A DNA stretch of 64,000 bases. Origin: Fusarium oxysporum f. sp. lycopersici 4287 (taxonomy: Eukaryota; Ascomycota; Sordariomycetes; Hypocreales; Nectriaceae). This document shows positions 47,382-58,375 of this stretch, in pieces. Location: assembly GCF_000149955.1 (NCBI RefSeq), contig NC_030986.1:95863-159862 (forward strand), given 5' to 3'. Position 1 is the first letter of the stretch. Every line of letters starts with the position of its first letter. The notes beneath the pieces are model-generated. The model had not been told where the DNA came from. It searched no databases and worked only from the letters and a program-made list of their open reading frames with translations. The position numbers and the translations under genes were made by a program.

Positions 47382-48281
47382 ATGATGACTCCTTTCCGAT
47401 GCGCTGCCACCTGGGCATTTATCCTCATGGTCGTCATGGGCTCTCCCTCGGAAGCTACACCAATCACATCCGAGGGCGCTGGTGCACACCGTTCTATCAA
47501 TCCTCGAGATTCTGTGCCTTGGCAAGCTAAACACCGAATGGATTCATCTAATTTCCAAGACACCTTCGACAAGATGGTTCATAACAAGTATCACCTTACC
47601 TATGTTAGCGGCTATCCTATCAACGGCAACCCGCGTTTTGCAGCGATTTGGGACCAAAGCCCTACATCGGATTGGGTTGCGAGGCACGGCATGACGTCTA
47701 CCGAGTATCAGGGCCAGTTCGATGCTCTCGTTAGTAAGGGCGTCCGCCTCCGTCTTGTCGACGGATATCCTGTCGCCGGAAATACTCGATTCGCTGCCAT
47801 CTGGGATAAGTCTGGGGGCTCCGCTTGGGTCGCTAGACACGACTTGACCTCGTCTGAATACCAAAACGCGTTTAATACCTTTTTCTCGCAAGGCTACCGA
47901 CTAAAGCATGTCAGCGGCTACGCGCAAGGGGATCAGGCCAGATACGCAGCACTGTGGGAGAAGTCGGCGACTAATATCACATGGGCTGCACACCACGGCA
48001 TGACATCTTCTGATTATCAGAAGCTTTCTGATAAGTACGTGGCCATGGGTTATCGCACTGTCCATGTAAATGGGTACGTGGTCAATAACATAGATTTTTA
48101 TGCTGCGATCTGGGACAAATCACCAAGTGGCCCTTGGGTTTCCAGACATCGCATGTCATCGGATAACTACCAAAATGAGTTTGATGAATGGACGGGTAAA
48201 GGATACCGGCTGCGACTGGTAAGTGGGTATACATTGGGTTCTGATGAAGATATGTATGCTGCAATTTGGGTAAGAGGGTAG
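47382..48281 (+). CDS. secreted protein of five BTRD1-type tandem repeats
   Basis: Single exon, 299 aa, ATG at 47382 (a second ATG follows at once). A signal peptide ends near PSEA-TPIT. After a short linker come five ~49-residue repeats with the pattern W.A+H.M.S..YQ..FD....GYRL..V.GY......+AAIW: for example WVARHGMTSTEYQGQFDALV, WVARHDLTSSEYQNAFNTFF and WVSRHRMSSDNYQNEFDEW. This matches the bacterial tandem repeat domain 1 fold found as the N-terminal half of fungal polyglycine hydrolases and related beta-lactamase-like effectors. The catalytic half is absent: the frame stops after repeat five, followed by AT-rich DNA. It could be a binding-only secreted protein or a 3'-truncated gene. Confidence 0.75.
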   Translation: MMTPFRCAATWAFILMVVMGSPSEATPITSEGAGAHRSINPRDSVPWQAKHRMDSSNFQDTFDKMVHNKYHLTYVSGYPINGNPRFAAIWDQSPTSDWVARHGMTSTEYQGQFDALVSKGVRLRLVDGYPVAGNTRFAAIWDKSGGSAWVARHDLTSSEYQNAFNTFFSQGYRLKHVSGYAQGDQARYAALWEKSATNITWAAHHGMTSSDYQKLSDKYVAMGYRTVHVNGYVVNNIDFYAAIWDKSPSGPWVSRHRMSSDNYQNEFDEWTGKGYRLRLVSGYTLGSDEDMYAAIWVRG

Positions 48282-48694
48282 GGGGACTTTTGGAAGTTTG
48301 ACAGACCTGAGGTTTATTATCTAAGTAAAAGTGCTTATGGGAAAATTGTTAGCTATATATGAATTATACTATAATATGTTAAATAAGCATGCGCCGTATA
48401 TAAGTATATACTGCACTTTTCTAAACCCTTTAACGAGTAATTAATTTAAAACTATTATAAACTATCTAATTAAATAAAGTTACTTATTATACTCTTCCCT
48501 AGATGCCTTAAATACTACTTAATAGGTCCTTATATTATACCTGGCCTTATTATATATATTATATTGTTAATTACCTAATTACATAAACCTTCCCTAAGTC
48601 CTACTTTTTAATAATTGTCTTATTATCTTAATTGGTTACATTGATCTATCTTACTGACATATTGAACTGGCTTACACACACTCTATGTACTTAA
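48282..48694. other. AT-rich spacer
   Basis: Convergent 3' flanks of the repeat protein and the MFS gene, with a RIP-like composition. No gene is seen and no trace of a beta-lactamase-like domain. Confidence 0.5.
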
Positions 48695-50311
48695 TCACCT
48701 CGCAAACTTACTCTTCGCCCTCATCTTGGCCCCATATAACCACAATGTCACAGGCGCCGGCCACCCCAGCAGAATCGCTACTCCAGCAAGTAACGTCCCT
48801 CCCCATCCATACCCCAAACTATCATACATATCTGCCGCAAATAAAGGAAACCCAAATCCCGCCAGGCTTCTCGTCACCGTGGCGGCCGCCACCGCTGAAG
48901 CAGCATACTGCGCATATGAACCAACCAAGTATCCCTGTATACACTGGTATCCCATGATAAGCCCTGTGGTGTAGATGCATGCGCCAATGTTGGGGCCGAT
49001 CCAGTGTGTTTTGCTCTCCGCTGTCCAGGAGTATATCAACAAGCCGATAGGGATTAGTATCGCGCCGGGGACCATCATTGGTACGCGGAACTCTGGGCGT
49101 CCTGGCTGGCCTTCCTTGCAGCGTTGACGCTTGAGAGCTGTGTAGATGCGATCTTGGGAGCGTGCGCAGATGTGTGTGCCGATGAAGAGGCCTAGTGCGA
49201 GGGAGATATAGTTCAGCCCTTGGTAGCCGGGGGCTTCGTGATATAACTTTTCGAATAGGCCCGAGAAGGTACTCAAGACAAGGTACATGGTTCCGTAGAG
49301 GTAGGTCATGTAGGCAGCGAGGAACATGACGATGGGTTGGGTGAAGAGAAGGCGGAATGGGCGAGTTAAGGCAATTCCAAGTGTTCTTGAGAATGTCCTA
49401 TCTGGGTGGTCGTATGCTGTGTATAGCTCCGTGTTCCCTGTCTCTTTGATCAAATGCTTCTTCTTCCGCTCAAGTATCATTGGCGCATATGTTTCTTTCA
49501 GGAAAAGCAGAGCCGCGACTTGGACGAAGCCACATGCGATAGTCGTGGAGTAGAACACCCAACGCCAGGTTGTTCTCTCTGCAATCCACCCTCCTCCTAT
49601 AGGTCCAAGAGCCGGTCCAAGCAGAGGAGCCACAGAGTACACAGAGATAGCCCTTCCTCGCTCTTCTGGCTGGAACATGTCCGAGATGGTCCCACTCCCC
49701 ACCACCAACGGAGCAGAACCCCCAATGCCTGCCAAGAAACGGAAGGCGATCATGCTGCTCTTGTTCTGAGACAGGGCACAGCCGAGATTAAAGCAAAGGA
49801 ACCATAGGTTGGAGACTTGCAAGACAATGACTCGGCCTCGAAGCTCTGAGATTGGGCCCCAGAAGAGTGGACCGACTGCGTAGGCGGCTACGAAGATGGA
49901 GAGGGTGAGGGCGAGTTCTAGAGATGAGTCAATATGAAGAGTTTCGCCGATAGAGGCGAGTGCCGGCGCGACCATGGTAGATGTGAGAGGAGAGACGAAC
50001 GAGAATAAGGAGACTAAATTATGTTACTTATGTTGCATGACGATAGAGGGTATCTGTAGTGTTGAACAGTTCAGAGACCGAGGCGACGGTGAAAGATGAT
50101 GAATGACGGAGGGCTTAAAATTGGGAGAGACCAGCAACATACCACATATGAGCGCAGTCCATTTGTTCTCGCGGACTGTCGATTTTGGCGGAGGACTGTA
50201 TGAGAGAAAGCCGACCCTATCCCAACCCTACGTGAGTCTTGCCAGATTGGACAAGTCCTTGAACAATTCATTTATTCTATAATGCTTCTTTTCAACTAAC
50301 AAAGACATCAT
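48695..50311 (-). CDS. MFS drug:H+ antiporter (DHA1-like), early in-frame TAG
   Basis: Exon 2 (50013-48695) is a full 12-helix DHA1 body. Motif A-like loop GPISELRGRVIVLQ follows TM2, the antiporter-type Gly/Pro motif is LLGPALGPIGGGWI in TM5, and RWVFYSTTIACGFVQ follows. A canonical intron (50142-50014) joins it in frame to exon 1, which encodes ENKWTALIC just before TM1, as family members do. Reading exon 1 back to ATG 50311 meets one TAG at 50228-50230 (codon 28), a C-to-T neighbour of CAG. No in-frame ATG lies between that stop and the exon end; the next one is 49975, which would lose TM1. A 36-nt intron covering the stop is conceivable but very short. Function is probably export of toxic small molecules if expressed. 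Confidence 0.7.
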
Positions 50312-50650
50312 AGTTTTGTGGTTTTCTTGATTGGCCATCAGCTCTCCACCCAGAAGTTTAGCCGATACGATGTTATGCAAGCACTTGTCAGCCACAAGAG
50401 GAAGCTTCGCCCGATGGTTGAACGGCTGCAGGCCAGAAGCAAGAGGCTGGCCAGTACGTACATTCCTAAGAATATTTTAGCATACGACGTGAGAACGTTT
50501 TTATAAATGTGATGTCGTACTCGTGGATTGTGTCCTGCCATGCAAATGCTGCGAGGACGAATTTAATTGAAGGAAGATCTCACGAAGCACATAATAATAC
50601 TATATAAATAAAAGAATAATAAAATGAATCAACAGCCCCTCCACAAACAT
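50312..50650. other. short intergenic region
   Basis: 339 bp between the MFS start and the stop of the substrate-binding remnant. No gene was recognised. Confidence 0.5.
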
Positions 50651-51786
50651 CTACAAGTCATCATCCAGTGGGCTGAGACCCTGGGCAGTACCAAGTCTCT
50701 TCTCGAACCAGAATCTCAACCTCTCAACCTCTCCCGGTCACTCATGAACTTCATGAAATCATGCGGATCGGTGTTCGGTTCATTAATAAACTGAGGAAAC
50801 CCGGCCGGCGGAGCGACATCACTTCTGACAGGCCAGAACCCGTTGGTCGTCTGGAAGTCCTTGCTGAGTAAGAAGTTCTGCAGTAATTTAGCGCCCTCGG
50901 GGTGCGGCGCGTCCTTGAGAATAGCAGTGTGCTGTGCCCACGAGATGAAGTTGCTCTTCTTGGGATATGTAGCGTTGAGAGAGCCGGTGCCAGTTGTCAG
51001 GCCCATGGCTGAGGTGAAGGTTGCGGCGTAAGGTGTCTTCGGGTCGCGGACAAGTGTCTGGGGGGTGGCTGCTCCGCGCACCCAGCGAGGCTTCTGCTGG
51101 AGAAGCTTGGTGAACCAAGTCTCGCCGTACTTGTTGAGGCTATCGATGTTAGTCTACGTTCATGTGCTGATTGATGGCACTTACATTTGGTCGAACAGGA
51201 ACAGGATTGAATCGTCGTCATTAGGATATGTCAAAGCAAGTTTACCCTTGTACCTCCGGCGCAAGGAAGTCCGCTGTATCTGCCGGCGCCTTTTTGCCCT
51301 TCCACCTATGCCATTCCAGATAAGCTGCCACGCAATACCAGTGTATCCGTAGAGGTAGCATCAATATCCTTGAAGCCAGAATATATCCTTGTCAAAACCA
51401 GCAGGGGCATAGTAAAGCAGCGCGCCCTCGTCTTTCCATCGTGGAAAGTCTTGCGTCGTCTGCAGAGCGACTGTATCAACATAGACGTTGTTGTTAGCGA
51501 GCTGTTGGTCGATGTTGCCATCAAGATATTTAGATAGGTCGACGGTGAGATTGAGCTTCATGCCAGGAAAGGCTGTCTCAAAAGCCTTCTTGACTGCGTC
51601 TTCTTGGTTCTTCTCATCGCCGCCGAACCAGGCTGTCACGACGCCGCCCTCTTTGAGAGCAGCTTTGTAAATCTGGTCGATAGAACGCGTCTCTACCTGA
51701 GCTGTCGGGCCGAAGTGGAGGAGGTTGTCATACGCCGCTGCGTTCGCAGCGAGCAGGAGAGTTAAAGGAAGCGATAGCAGACGCAT
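50651..51786 (-). pseudogene. bacterial-type extracellular solute-binding protein, multiply frameshifted
   Basis: ATG 51786 starts a signal peptide (RLLSLPLTLLLAANAAAY) and a periplasmic-binding-protein-like domain (IYKAALKEGGVVTAWFGGDE, FPGMKLNLTVDLSKYLDGNI). From about 51390 the frame changes repeatedly: conserved segments IYSGFKDID, GIAWQLIWNG, RWKGKKAPA and KGKLALTYPNDDD lie in different frames within 150 bp. An ordinary intron (near 51180-51134) follows, then NKYGETWFTKLLQQKPRWV and a long good stretch. Near 50720 an 8-bp tandem duplication (GAGGTTGA twice) shifts the final frame away from FWFEKRLGTAQGLSPLDDDL, which ends at 50651. Fungal members of this family are secreted and of unknown ligand. 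Clustered small indels mean a dead gene or local sequencing error. Confidence 0.75.
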
Positions 51787-52756
51787 TGTGAAACTTGAAC
51801 GCTGTGAATGGTGATGATCAAATACGCAAACTCAGATCCTCAGCTGTGTATATATACTCATGGCGACAGAGCCATTCGTGCTTCCAACTTGCAAAGAGAG
51901 CCTCCGTACGGCCTCATCTCGACGAAAAGTATAGTATCGGTGCAATTATCGTTCCGAACCATGGCCAGAACGCTCCTTGTTCGTTGAGTAAAGTCAGAGA
52001 CATATGAATCGATAAGGCAGGTGACTAAGAAAGCCCGCGCGCGACTCGACGATTAAGTTTGGCCTATTCGGTTCCTATTCCCAACGTGTCTAGGTCCGGC
52101 ATTTTGCCATCCATCTACTACTAAAGTCCACAACTCACGGATCTCCTATCGGTCGAGGTACCCCAACCAGGCTTAACACGTGTTTCCTTTCGGGACCAGA
52201 AAAGACAAGACGAGGTAAGATAACTGCATGTATAATCCTTCTCAGGAGTATATTTCAGAAGATGTTGGAGTCAGCACGAGAGCAAGAATACTAGTACTAG
52301 GCAAGATATGCATATCAACCGAGACAATCCAATGGTAGTCTCATGTAATAGTTATAAAGGCCTGGTGGATATCTCGGCTCGCTGCAGCACTCGATAGCAG
52401 TAGACAAATGGTCACCGCGCGGGTAGTGGGCCACAACCCGCGCGATCGGTCCCTATTATTCGGGGCGGCCGCCTTAAGGAGAACGTGTTATAATGCTGGA
52501 CCTGATTTTTAAAGCGCCAGTTAAAGATATAAAAGAGAAACCACCGGTTTTGTTTAAAAGACGATTTATTCCTCAGCTATAATAAGATACGAAAATGGTG
52601 TAAAGTCATTGGTAAAGAACGGAATTACTCCACTGTAAATAGATAAGATTGGAGATTCTGATTATCATAGTTAAACTTTGAGCCATTTGGGACTCAGTGC
52701 CACTTCATCTAGCTTGTACAGTTCAGCCCTTTGAAGTTTATGCGCCTTTTCCTTGC
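51787..52756. other. intergenic
   Basis: Promoter side of the solute-binding gene, including a TATA-like TATATATA near 51850, then unassigned sequence. No gene was recognised. Confidence 0.45.
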
Positions 52757-53709
52757 CTACTTTCTCCGGATCTTAGATGCAGCTTTCAAGGGTTCGATAA
52801 TCCAATCTTGATCCAAATCACTTGGATCATCATCCTGTGAAGTGAACCACGCCACTTCGAATCCCAAGACCTTGGAGTCCTTTGGGAATACAAAAGAGGA
52901 TATCTTGTCAGCATCTGCGTTTCCGATATAGAATGTGTCGGACTCAGAAACGATAACCCGGTGTCCCTTTTTGAGTATCTTTTGAGTGGTCCCTTTATGC
53001 CAGGTTTGAATGATCCAGTCCTTTGATAGGGTGATACTCTTTTCCGAGTCGGTGAGAGGATCGTCCCATAAGATGACCGACTTCTTTGGAGTGAGAGTCT
53101 TGAGCCAGTTCAAGAACGAATTGAATAATTTGTTATCGTCCTTGGTGTTCCACATGTATGCCACTTCATCGCCGCCAAAGTGATGGTAAGGTGAGCCAAA
53201 ATACCCATCAACGGTTGATACCAAGCTGCGGATATAATCATACACTTGTTTGTTGTTCTGCCTAATGTCGAGCTGGGCGTCCGGCTTTTTCAAGCTTGCC
53301 TTACCTACTACCAGGTCCTTTTTCCATATTCCCCTAGTAGAATGCCGTTAGATCATGCAGCAACGCTGAAGCAGGGGTATCGTATGACATACCAGATATC
53401 ACTGTGACCAGGCATGTCTGTCTCTGGATACACAAGAATTCCCAGGTTCTCGGCATAAGATATCACGTTCTGAATATCGCTGGGCGTATAGTATGTATGA
53501 GTCTGACTGTACTTGACACTTGCATTCGTCAAGCCCTCGCCCGCCGGCCAAAGCAGAGGAAAGCTTTCCGCATCGTATATATGCCAATGAAAGACATTGA
53601 AGTTGTATTGGTGAAGCAAGGTCAACAGGTGAAGAATGGCTTTGACAGGGAAGAACTTTCGGCCTGTATCCAGCATGAAGCCTCTATGAGGATAGAGGTT
53701 GGAGGCCAT
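52757..53709 (-). CDS. short GH20 beta-N-acetylhexosaminidase-like protein
   Basis: Two exons (53709-53393, 53333-52757) give 297 aa. The GH20 barrel starts RGFMLDTGRKFFPVKAILHL, with NVFHWHIYDAESFPL. PETDMPGHSD follows before the intron. The catalytic pair sits in HHFGGDEVAYMW (Asp-Glu), with later WIIQTWHKG and VLGFEVAWF. Both catalytic residues are therefore present. Full GH20 enzymes have an N-terminal alpha/beta domain, a secretion signal and roughly twice this length. Here the ATG stands immediately before the barrel, no signal peptide is seen, and the end lacks the usual long C-terminal loop. It may be a truncated gene or an intracellular short form. Substrate would be GlcNAc- or GalNAc-terminated glycans or chitobiose. 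Confidence 0.75.
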
Positions 53710-54382
53710 GGTTTGCCGCCTTGAAATGGATCAGGTGAGGTGTTGCGAGAGTTATTTTCGTATTGGTGCTGCTTATTTATAGCGCTTATGAGCTGACCGG
53801 AATTCGGCAAGGCAGACTCGGGCAGTAGGAGAAAAGCTTTTCCGAGGTACCTGAGGTCACAGCTTTTATAAAGGTCGCATAACCCGGCTCGAACACAGGG
53901 CTAGCAATCGAGCCTGCAAGTTGTAAAGGGTGATTGCACAAGGTGAATTGAGCATCAGCATATCGTTTGACATTTTTCTGGACCGGTCACAGTTTATATG
54001 AAGGTCTGAAGTGTCCGGTTTAGGGCTGTGAAAAGCAACATTGTCTTGTAAAATGCCTTCCGAAGGAATGTGGCTTGGATCACTGATGACGAGAACGCTG
54101 AAAAGGGTAAGGCTTAAGGCGGCTAGGCATATTCTCGGCCTCGCTCGAGGCCTAAGTACTCGCTATAATGAACCCACATACCAGGAATAATTATAGGAGA
54201 CTTTAGGACTAGAATGGTCTGATTAACGTGGTGGATAGCTAACGCTAGTCAGAATGTCACGTCTAGCCTTAAAGCATTATTACATATTCCAAAGAGAAGA
54301 CAAAATTTTAGAGGAGCGGTAAGAGTATATATTGCAACGTCAACCATGGTACTTGTCGCAGCGAGCTTCATCGTCATCTTTG
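53710..54382. other. intergenic
   Basis: 673 bp between the GH20-like start and the methyltransferase stop. No remnant of the missing GH20 N-terminal domain or signal peptide was recognised here. Confidence 0.45.
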
Positions 54383-55078
54383 TCAGTGCTCTTTGACTAG
54401 AGCCAATACAAAGCCATTAAAGATGGGCGTGGGCAACATGGGGTGACACGCCACATTGGGCATCAGTGCAGCCTTGACTCTGTGGTCCTTTCCAATATGC
54501 GTCAAGATAGAATCCGCTCCTGGTTTTACCTCGCCATTCTTGAACATCGCCGGCACCACATCGTCGAAGAAAACACATCCTCCAGGCCGAGTCAATTTGA
54601 CAGCCCAGTCAAAATGCTCAACGTGGTCCTCAAATTCAGCATCAATAAACACCAGATCAAACTGCCGTTTCTCCTCGGCCAGCTTGGGTAGGACATCGAG
54701 GGCAGCTCCAAGTAAAACGTCAACATCAAGGCCTTCAACATTCTCAAGTGCGACATCGCGGTGCTTCGGATCGATCTCAATGCTCGTCACTTTGGCACCG
54801 CCTTGAGCAAAACAGATAGCTGAGTAGCCACCAAGTGTGCCGATTTCTAGCACCGACTTGGCGCCCATGAGTTGAGTAAGGATAGTTAAATTCTGGCCAG
54901 ACATTGGGGTGACGCTGATGGGAGGGAGGCCCTTGGCTGCTGAGTTGGCTAGGGCTTGTTCCAACTTGGGGTTGGGAGAGAGTAGAGCGCTGTTGGCGAG
55001 AGAATCCAAAATCGGAGCCTGGCGGAAGTTGTCGAAATCGGCAGCAGCCGCCAGAGCACTGAAGTCAATGTCGGGCAT
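54383..55078 (-). CDS. class I SAM-dependent O-methyltransferase (family 3, CCoAOMT-like)
   Basis: Single exon, 231 aa, from ATG 55078. The SAM-binding glycine motif is VLEIGTLGGYSAICFA (residues 76-91) and the acidic ribose-binding end IEIDPKHRDVA follows at 100-110. The metal/catalytic Asp segment is FDLVFIDAEFEDHVEHF (140-156), with GGCVFFDDVV (166-175) after it. Length and motif order are those of small cation-dependent O-methyltransferases acting on catechol-like hydroxyls, often in secondary metabolism or detoxification. It is divergent from a Zn2Cys6 regulator 316 bp away, the classical pathway-regulator arrangement. No P450, PKS or NRPS is adjacent, so the substrate is unknown. Intact. 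Confidence 0.88.
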   Translation of the reverse strand: MPDIDFSALAAAADFDNFRQAPILDSLANSALLSPNPKLEQALANSAAKGLPPISVTPMSGQNLTILTQLMGAKSVLEIGTLGGYSAICFAQGGAKVTSIEIDPKHRDVALENVEGLDVDVLLGAALDVLPKLAEEKRQFDLVFIDAEFEDHVEHFDWAVKLTRPGGCVFFDDVVPAMFKNGEVKPGADSILTHIGKDHRVKAALMPNVACHPMLPTPIFNGFVLALVKEH

Positions 55079-55394
55079 GGTGTTGGCTATGATGTGACTT
55101 GATAGCAAGATATCTTGGCTTTGGGATTGAAGTGAAAGAAGGTTGCAGTAGTTTCTGGAATATCGAACTTCTTAAGACTCTAAGCATTGTTATAAATACC
55201 GAATCCAATAATAAAATCTCTAGGACGGATCCGAGATGTCCAGTATCCACGGACCGGACCGGACCGGACCCGGGTCGAGATTCAAGGATATGATTCGTCC
55301 TCTTCATAGCCCGATAATTAACCGCTCGCTGAGTTGAGGCTCCGAATCGTGACGGATCCGCGGACCCGAACAACTAATTGCTGGTACAACCACA
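55079..55394. promoter_or_regulatory. divergent promoter with CGG/CCG sites
   Basis: 316 bp between the methyltransferase and the Zn2Cys6 gene. Two copies of the palindrome CGGATCCG (55226-55233 and 55353-55360) and four tandem GGACC units (55251-55270, each contributing a CGG) lie here. CGG triplets in inverted or direct arrangement are the usual half-sites of Zn2Cys6 proteins. Confidence 0.6.
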
Positions 55395-57477
55395 ATGGCA
55401 CCAAGCTCCCAGCGAAACGCATGTCTCTCATGTCGCCAGAGAAAGCTCAAATGTGATCGACAACAACCATGCGCGAACTGTATTGCGCGGTCGGTTGATT
55501 GCGCAGAGCAAGACCTGCCTCCTAATCGAGCAGTCAAAAGACCGTTACCTCAAGAGGCAAACTGTTCCGCACTGTCGAGCATACTCTCGAGACTAGATCA
55601 AATCGAGACTTACCTCAGCCCAACAAAAAGGAGCAAACACGTCTCTATATCGACTCCAATTGGCAAGCAGCTGAACGCCATTCGATTCAATGTGCCCAGC
55701 GTCTCGCAACCCCAAGAACCCGCTTCCAACAACGTCGCGGAGTCAATGACTCTTGAAGATCAAATGCAAGCCACCAAATACTCGGTCAATGATAGTTTCC
55801 TGGTAAGTTTTATGATGATCATTCTGCACATTGCGCTTTGTTTTAACAGCTATCAGTATCGCGCACTCACGCACGAGCTTAGCATATCAATCTCAGCAGA
55901 CTACAAGTCTCAGAAAAAAATCGAACCTCGCCACATACAACTTCCTCCCAAGTGGGAGACAATGCGCCTGTTTCAAGTATACTTCCAATACTTGGGCCAT
56001 GTCCAGAACATCATCTACGAGCCCCACGCACACATTCTTGTTGACGAGGCATATGACCAGATCGTCAATATTTCTGCAACAACTGCACCCCGAGGACTCG
56101 CCTTGATGTTATCCGTCATTGCCTTGGCGACGATCCTTGAGCCTGTGGATTGTAACTTAACTTCAGGTATTCCAACACTCAAGGAAAGGCTGGTGTTGTT
56201 TGCCGCCTACATTCGAATGGCGATGGACTGTCTAGAGCAACATCGTCGAAGGGCGGACCATACCCTTGAGAACGTACAAGCATTGATCCTCCTCAGCTTT
56301 GGCATCCATCATACGGAAACCTTTTCTCCTCGGTATCGTGTCTTGCTTGCTGAAGCTATTGCTGTTTCCCATAGCCTTGGACTTCATGTTGTTGACCGGG
56401 TACCTGTTAGACGGGGCCATTCAAAGGTTGATGGGGACCCAGTGACACAGGAGATAAAGAGGAGGGTTTGGTGGTATCTCGCTGCCACAGACTGGGCATC
56501 TTCAAAGGCAGAGGGTGAATGCTCATGATTGAAGATAATAGATGAGTTGCTGACTTAACGCAGGAACGTCTGGGACTACTTACCTCATCCAACCGAACCT
56601 TATTAGTACCAGCCTCCCAAAACACATCAACGATACTGATATTAACAACCCCGAGTACAAGGAGCGGCCCCTTTCAGAACCAACCACCATGTCATACAAC
56701 ATCCAGCGAATCAAGGTCGCCGAAATAGTTCGCTGCATTTCTGATTTAATGCCACATGATCCAGGCGAAGCATCATGTGAGCTAATCCTCACACTTGATG
56801 CAAAAATGGAATCATTGCTATGCGAGCTACCGGATTTCTTCAAGGCTGAATTGGCAGAGTCTGAGGAGACTAAACAGATTGACCAAAGCTATCCCCACAT
56901 TCCGGTGCAGCGACTCTTGATCAACCTTCTCATCAACATTTTCCGCTGCGGACTGCATTTCCCATATCTTCCCGGACGCGTCAATAAGACTCTACATGCC
57001 TTTTCGCGTCAAGCGAGTCTCAAGGCTGCTCGAGTTGTTCTTTCTTCCCAGCGTGACATGAGCATGACAGACATGTCGCACTCTGCTGATTTCATGAAGA
57101 TCCAGGGCACCATATTCCATATGTTTATCGGGGCACTTGTTCTTACTACTGATATCTGCTGCAACCAGGATGGTCAGATGCAATTATCTGAGCTGATGGA
57201 TGTTCTGAAGAAGCTGGACGATGTCAAAGATCATTCGAAGATGGCTGCGAAGTTACTAGATATTTTGATGCAGTTGCTAGTCTCATACGGCGTTTGGCCA
57301 CCATCTACGACTATCTCGACATACACTGAAGATGCAACGCCACTGGAATCAGTTTTATCAGGATATGAGGGCTCTAGGCTAGATAGTCTTGATATGCCTT
57401 TCCCGTTTGATGAGTTGTGGGAGACATACATCGGGCAGCCTTACGGCTTGGATATGCTAGATGTTTTAGAAGTATGA
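55395..57477 (+). CDS. Zn2Cys6 transcription factor
   Basis: The Zn2Cys6 cluster spans residues 10-36 (C-x2-C-x6-C-x5-C-x2-C-x6-C, beginning CLSCRQRKLKC). A linker follows, then the fungal middle domain: QLPPKWETMRLFQVYFQYLG, LENVQALILLSFGIHH, AVSHSLGLHV and EIKRRVWWYLAATDW. An intron (56515-56563) continues the frame into HINDTDINNPEY and a long helical C-terminus ending at 57477. This model gives 677 aa, a usual length. A perfect-looking intron (55803-55849, GTAAGT to TTTTAACAG) lies after SVNDSFL but is 47 nt, so splicing it alone would break the downstream conserved frame; reading through keeps it open. The real splice may differ or one base may be missing. Likely regulator of the divergent methyltransferase and of itself. 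Confidence 0.8.
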
Positions 57478-58375
57478 GATGAGGATAAGTTAGACCATTA
57501 CCGCGCTGAAAAAAAAGATTTATGGCCGGACCCAAGCTAAGCCATTGGCTTCTAGCTGTTATATAAATAATCTAGATACTCCGCTATTATATATTATAAA
57601 ACAAGCCTGCAATATGGTTTGCAAACCACTATTACTTTATCTTTACTATTAATAAACGGCATCTCTATTTCAACTCCTGCACAAGATCTACTAATGTCTT
57701 AGCAAAAAGGTCTGTATTACCAGGCCATCTTATAGAGATATAATTATACTTATTATCCTTAATAATAACGCTATATTAAATCAATTAAAAAAGGGCTATT
57801 AAGAGGGATATATATATATATATATTAATTATAACTAGCTATAGTTTGAGGCTATGGACATTAGTTAATATATAAAATAAATACCTTAAAGACTTTTAAT
57901 AATATTTTTTAATTAGGTTATAATAACTTTATAATATAATAATAAAAATTAAAAAATATTAAAAAAAAAATCTTAATTATATTAAATTAATAATTATTAA
58001 TTATAAGATTATTTTACTTATTTTTTTTCTCTTACTATTAGCCTTATATAAGGCTATTAAGCTTTTTAACTTTTCTATAAAGGCTTAAATAGTAAGACCC
58101 CTATTACATGCTATTATTATAAAGGTTAAAATTATATAAGATTTATCTGCCTTAATAGTATAAGTACTACTAGAACTAAATAATATAATTACTAGATATC
58201 CCCTGTTTATATTAATAATATACTAATATTTAGCTAATTTATTAACTCTATTATATATTATATCCTATAACCTATTTTATTATAACCCAACACATTCTGA
58301 TGCACATGAGATAGGTACCCCCACTTTTTCCTCCAGTAAACATCCACCTACCCTACAGCAAGTTAAACGCACGCC
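57478..58375. repeat. AT-rich RIP-like block
   Basis: Extreme TpA richness, poly-A and TATATA runs (57810-57825, 57955-57970), no coding capacity. Old repeat sequence into which the second SINE-like copy landed. Confidence 0.6.

Noticed and set aside
13447..50650. A dikaritin-like peptide cluster combining the tyrosinase and the HGIC-repeat protein
   Set aside because: The tyrosinase is truncated and 26 kb away, no UstYa-like gene is present, and the repeat protein lacks a signal peptide and Lys-Arg sites.
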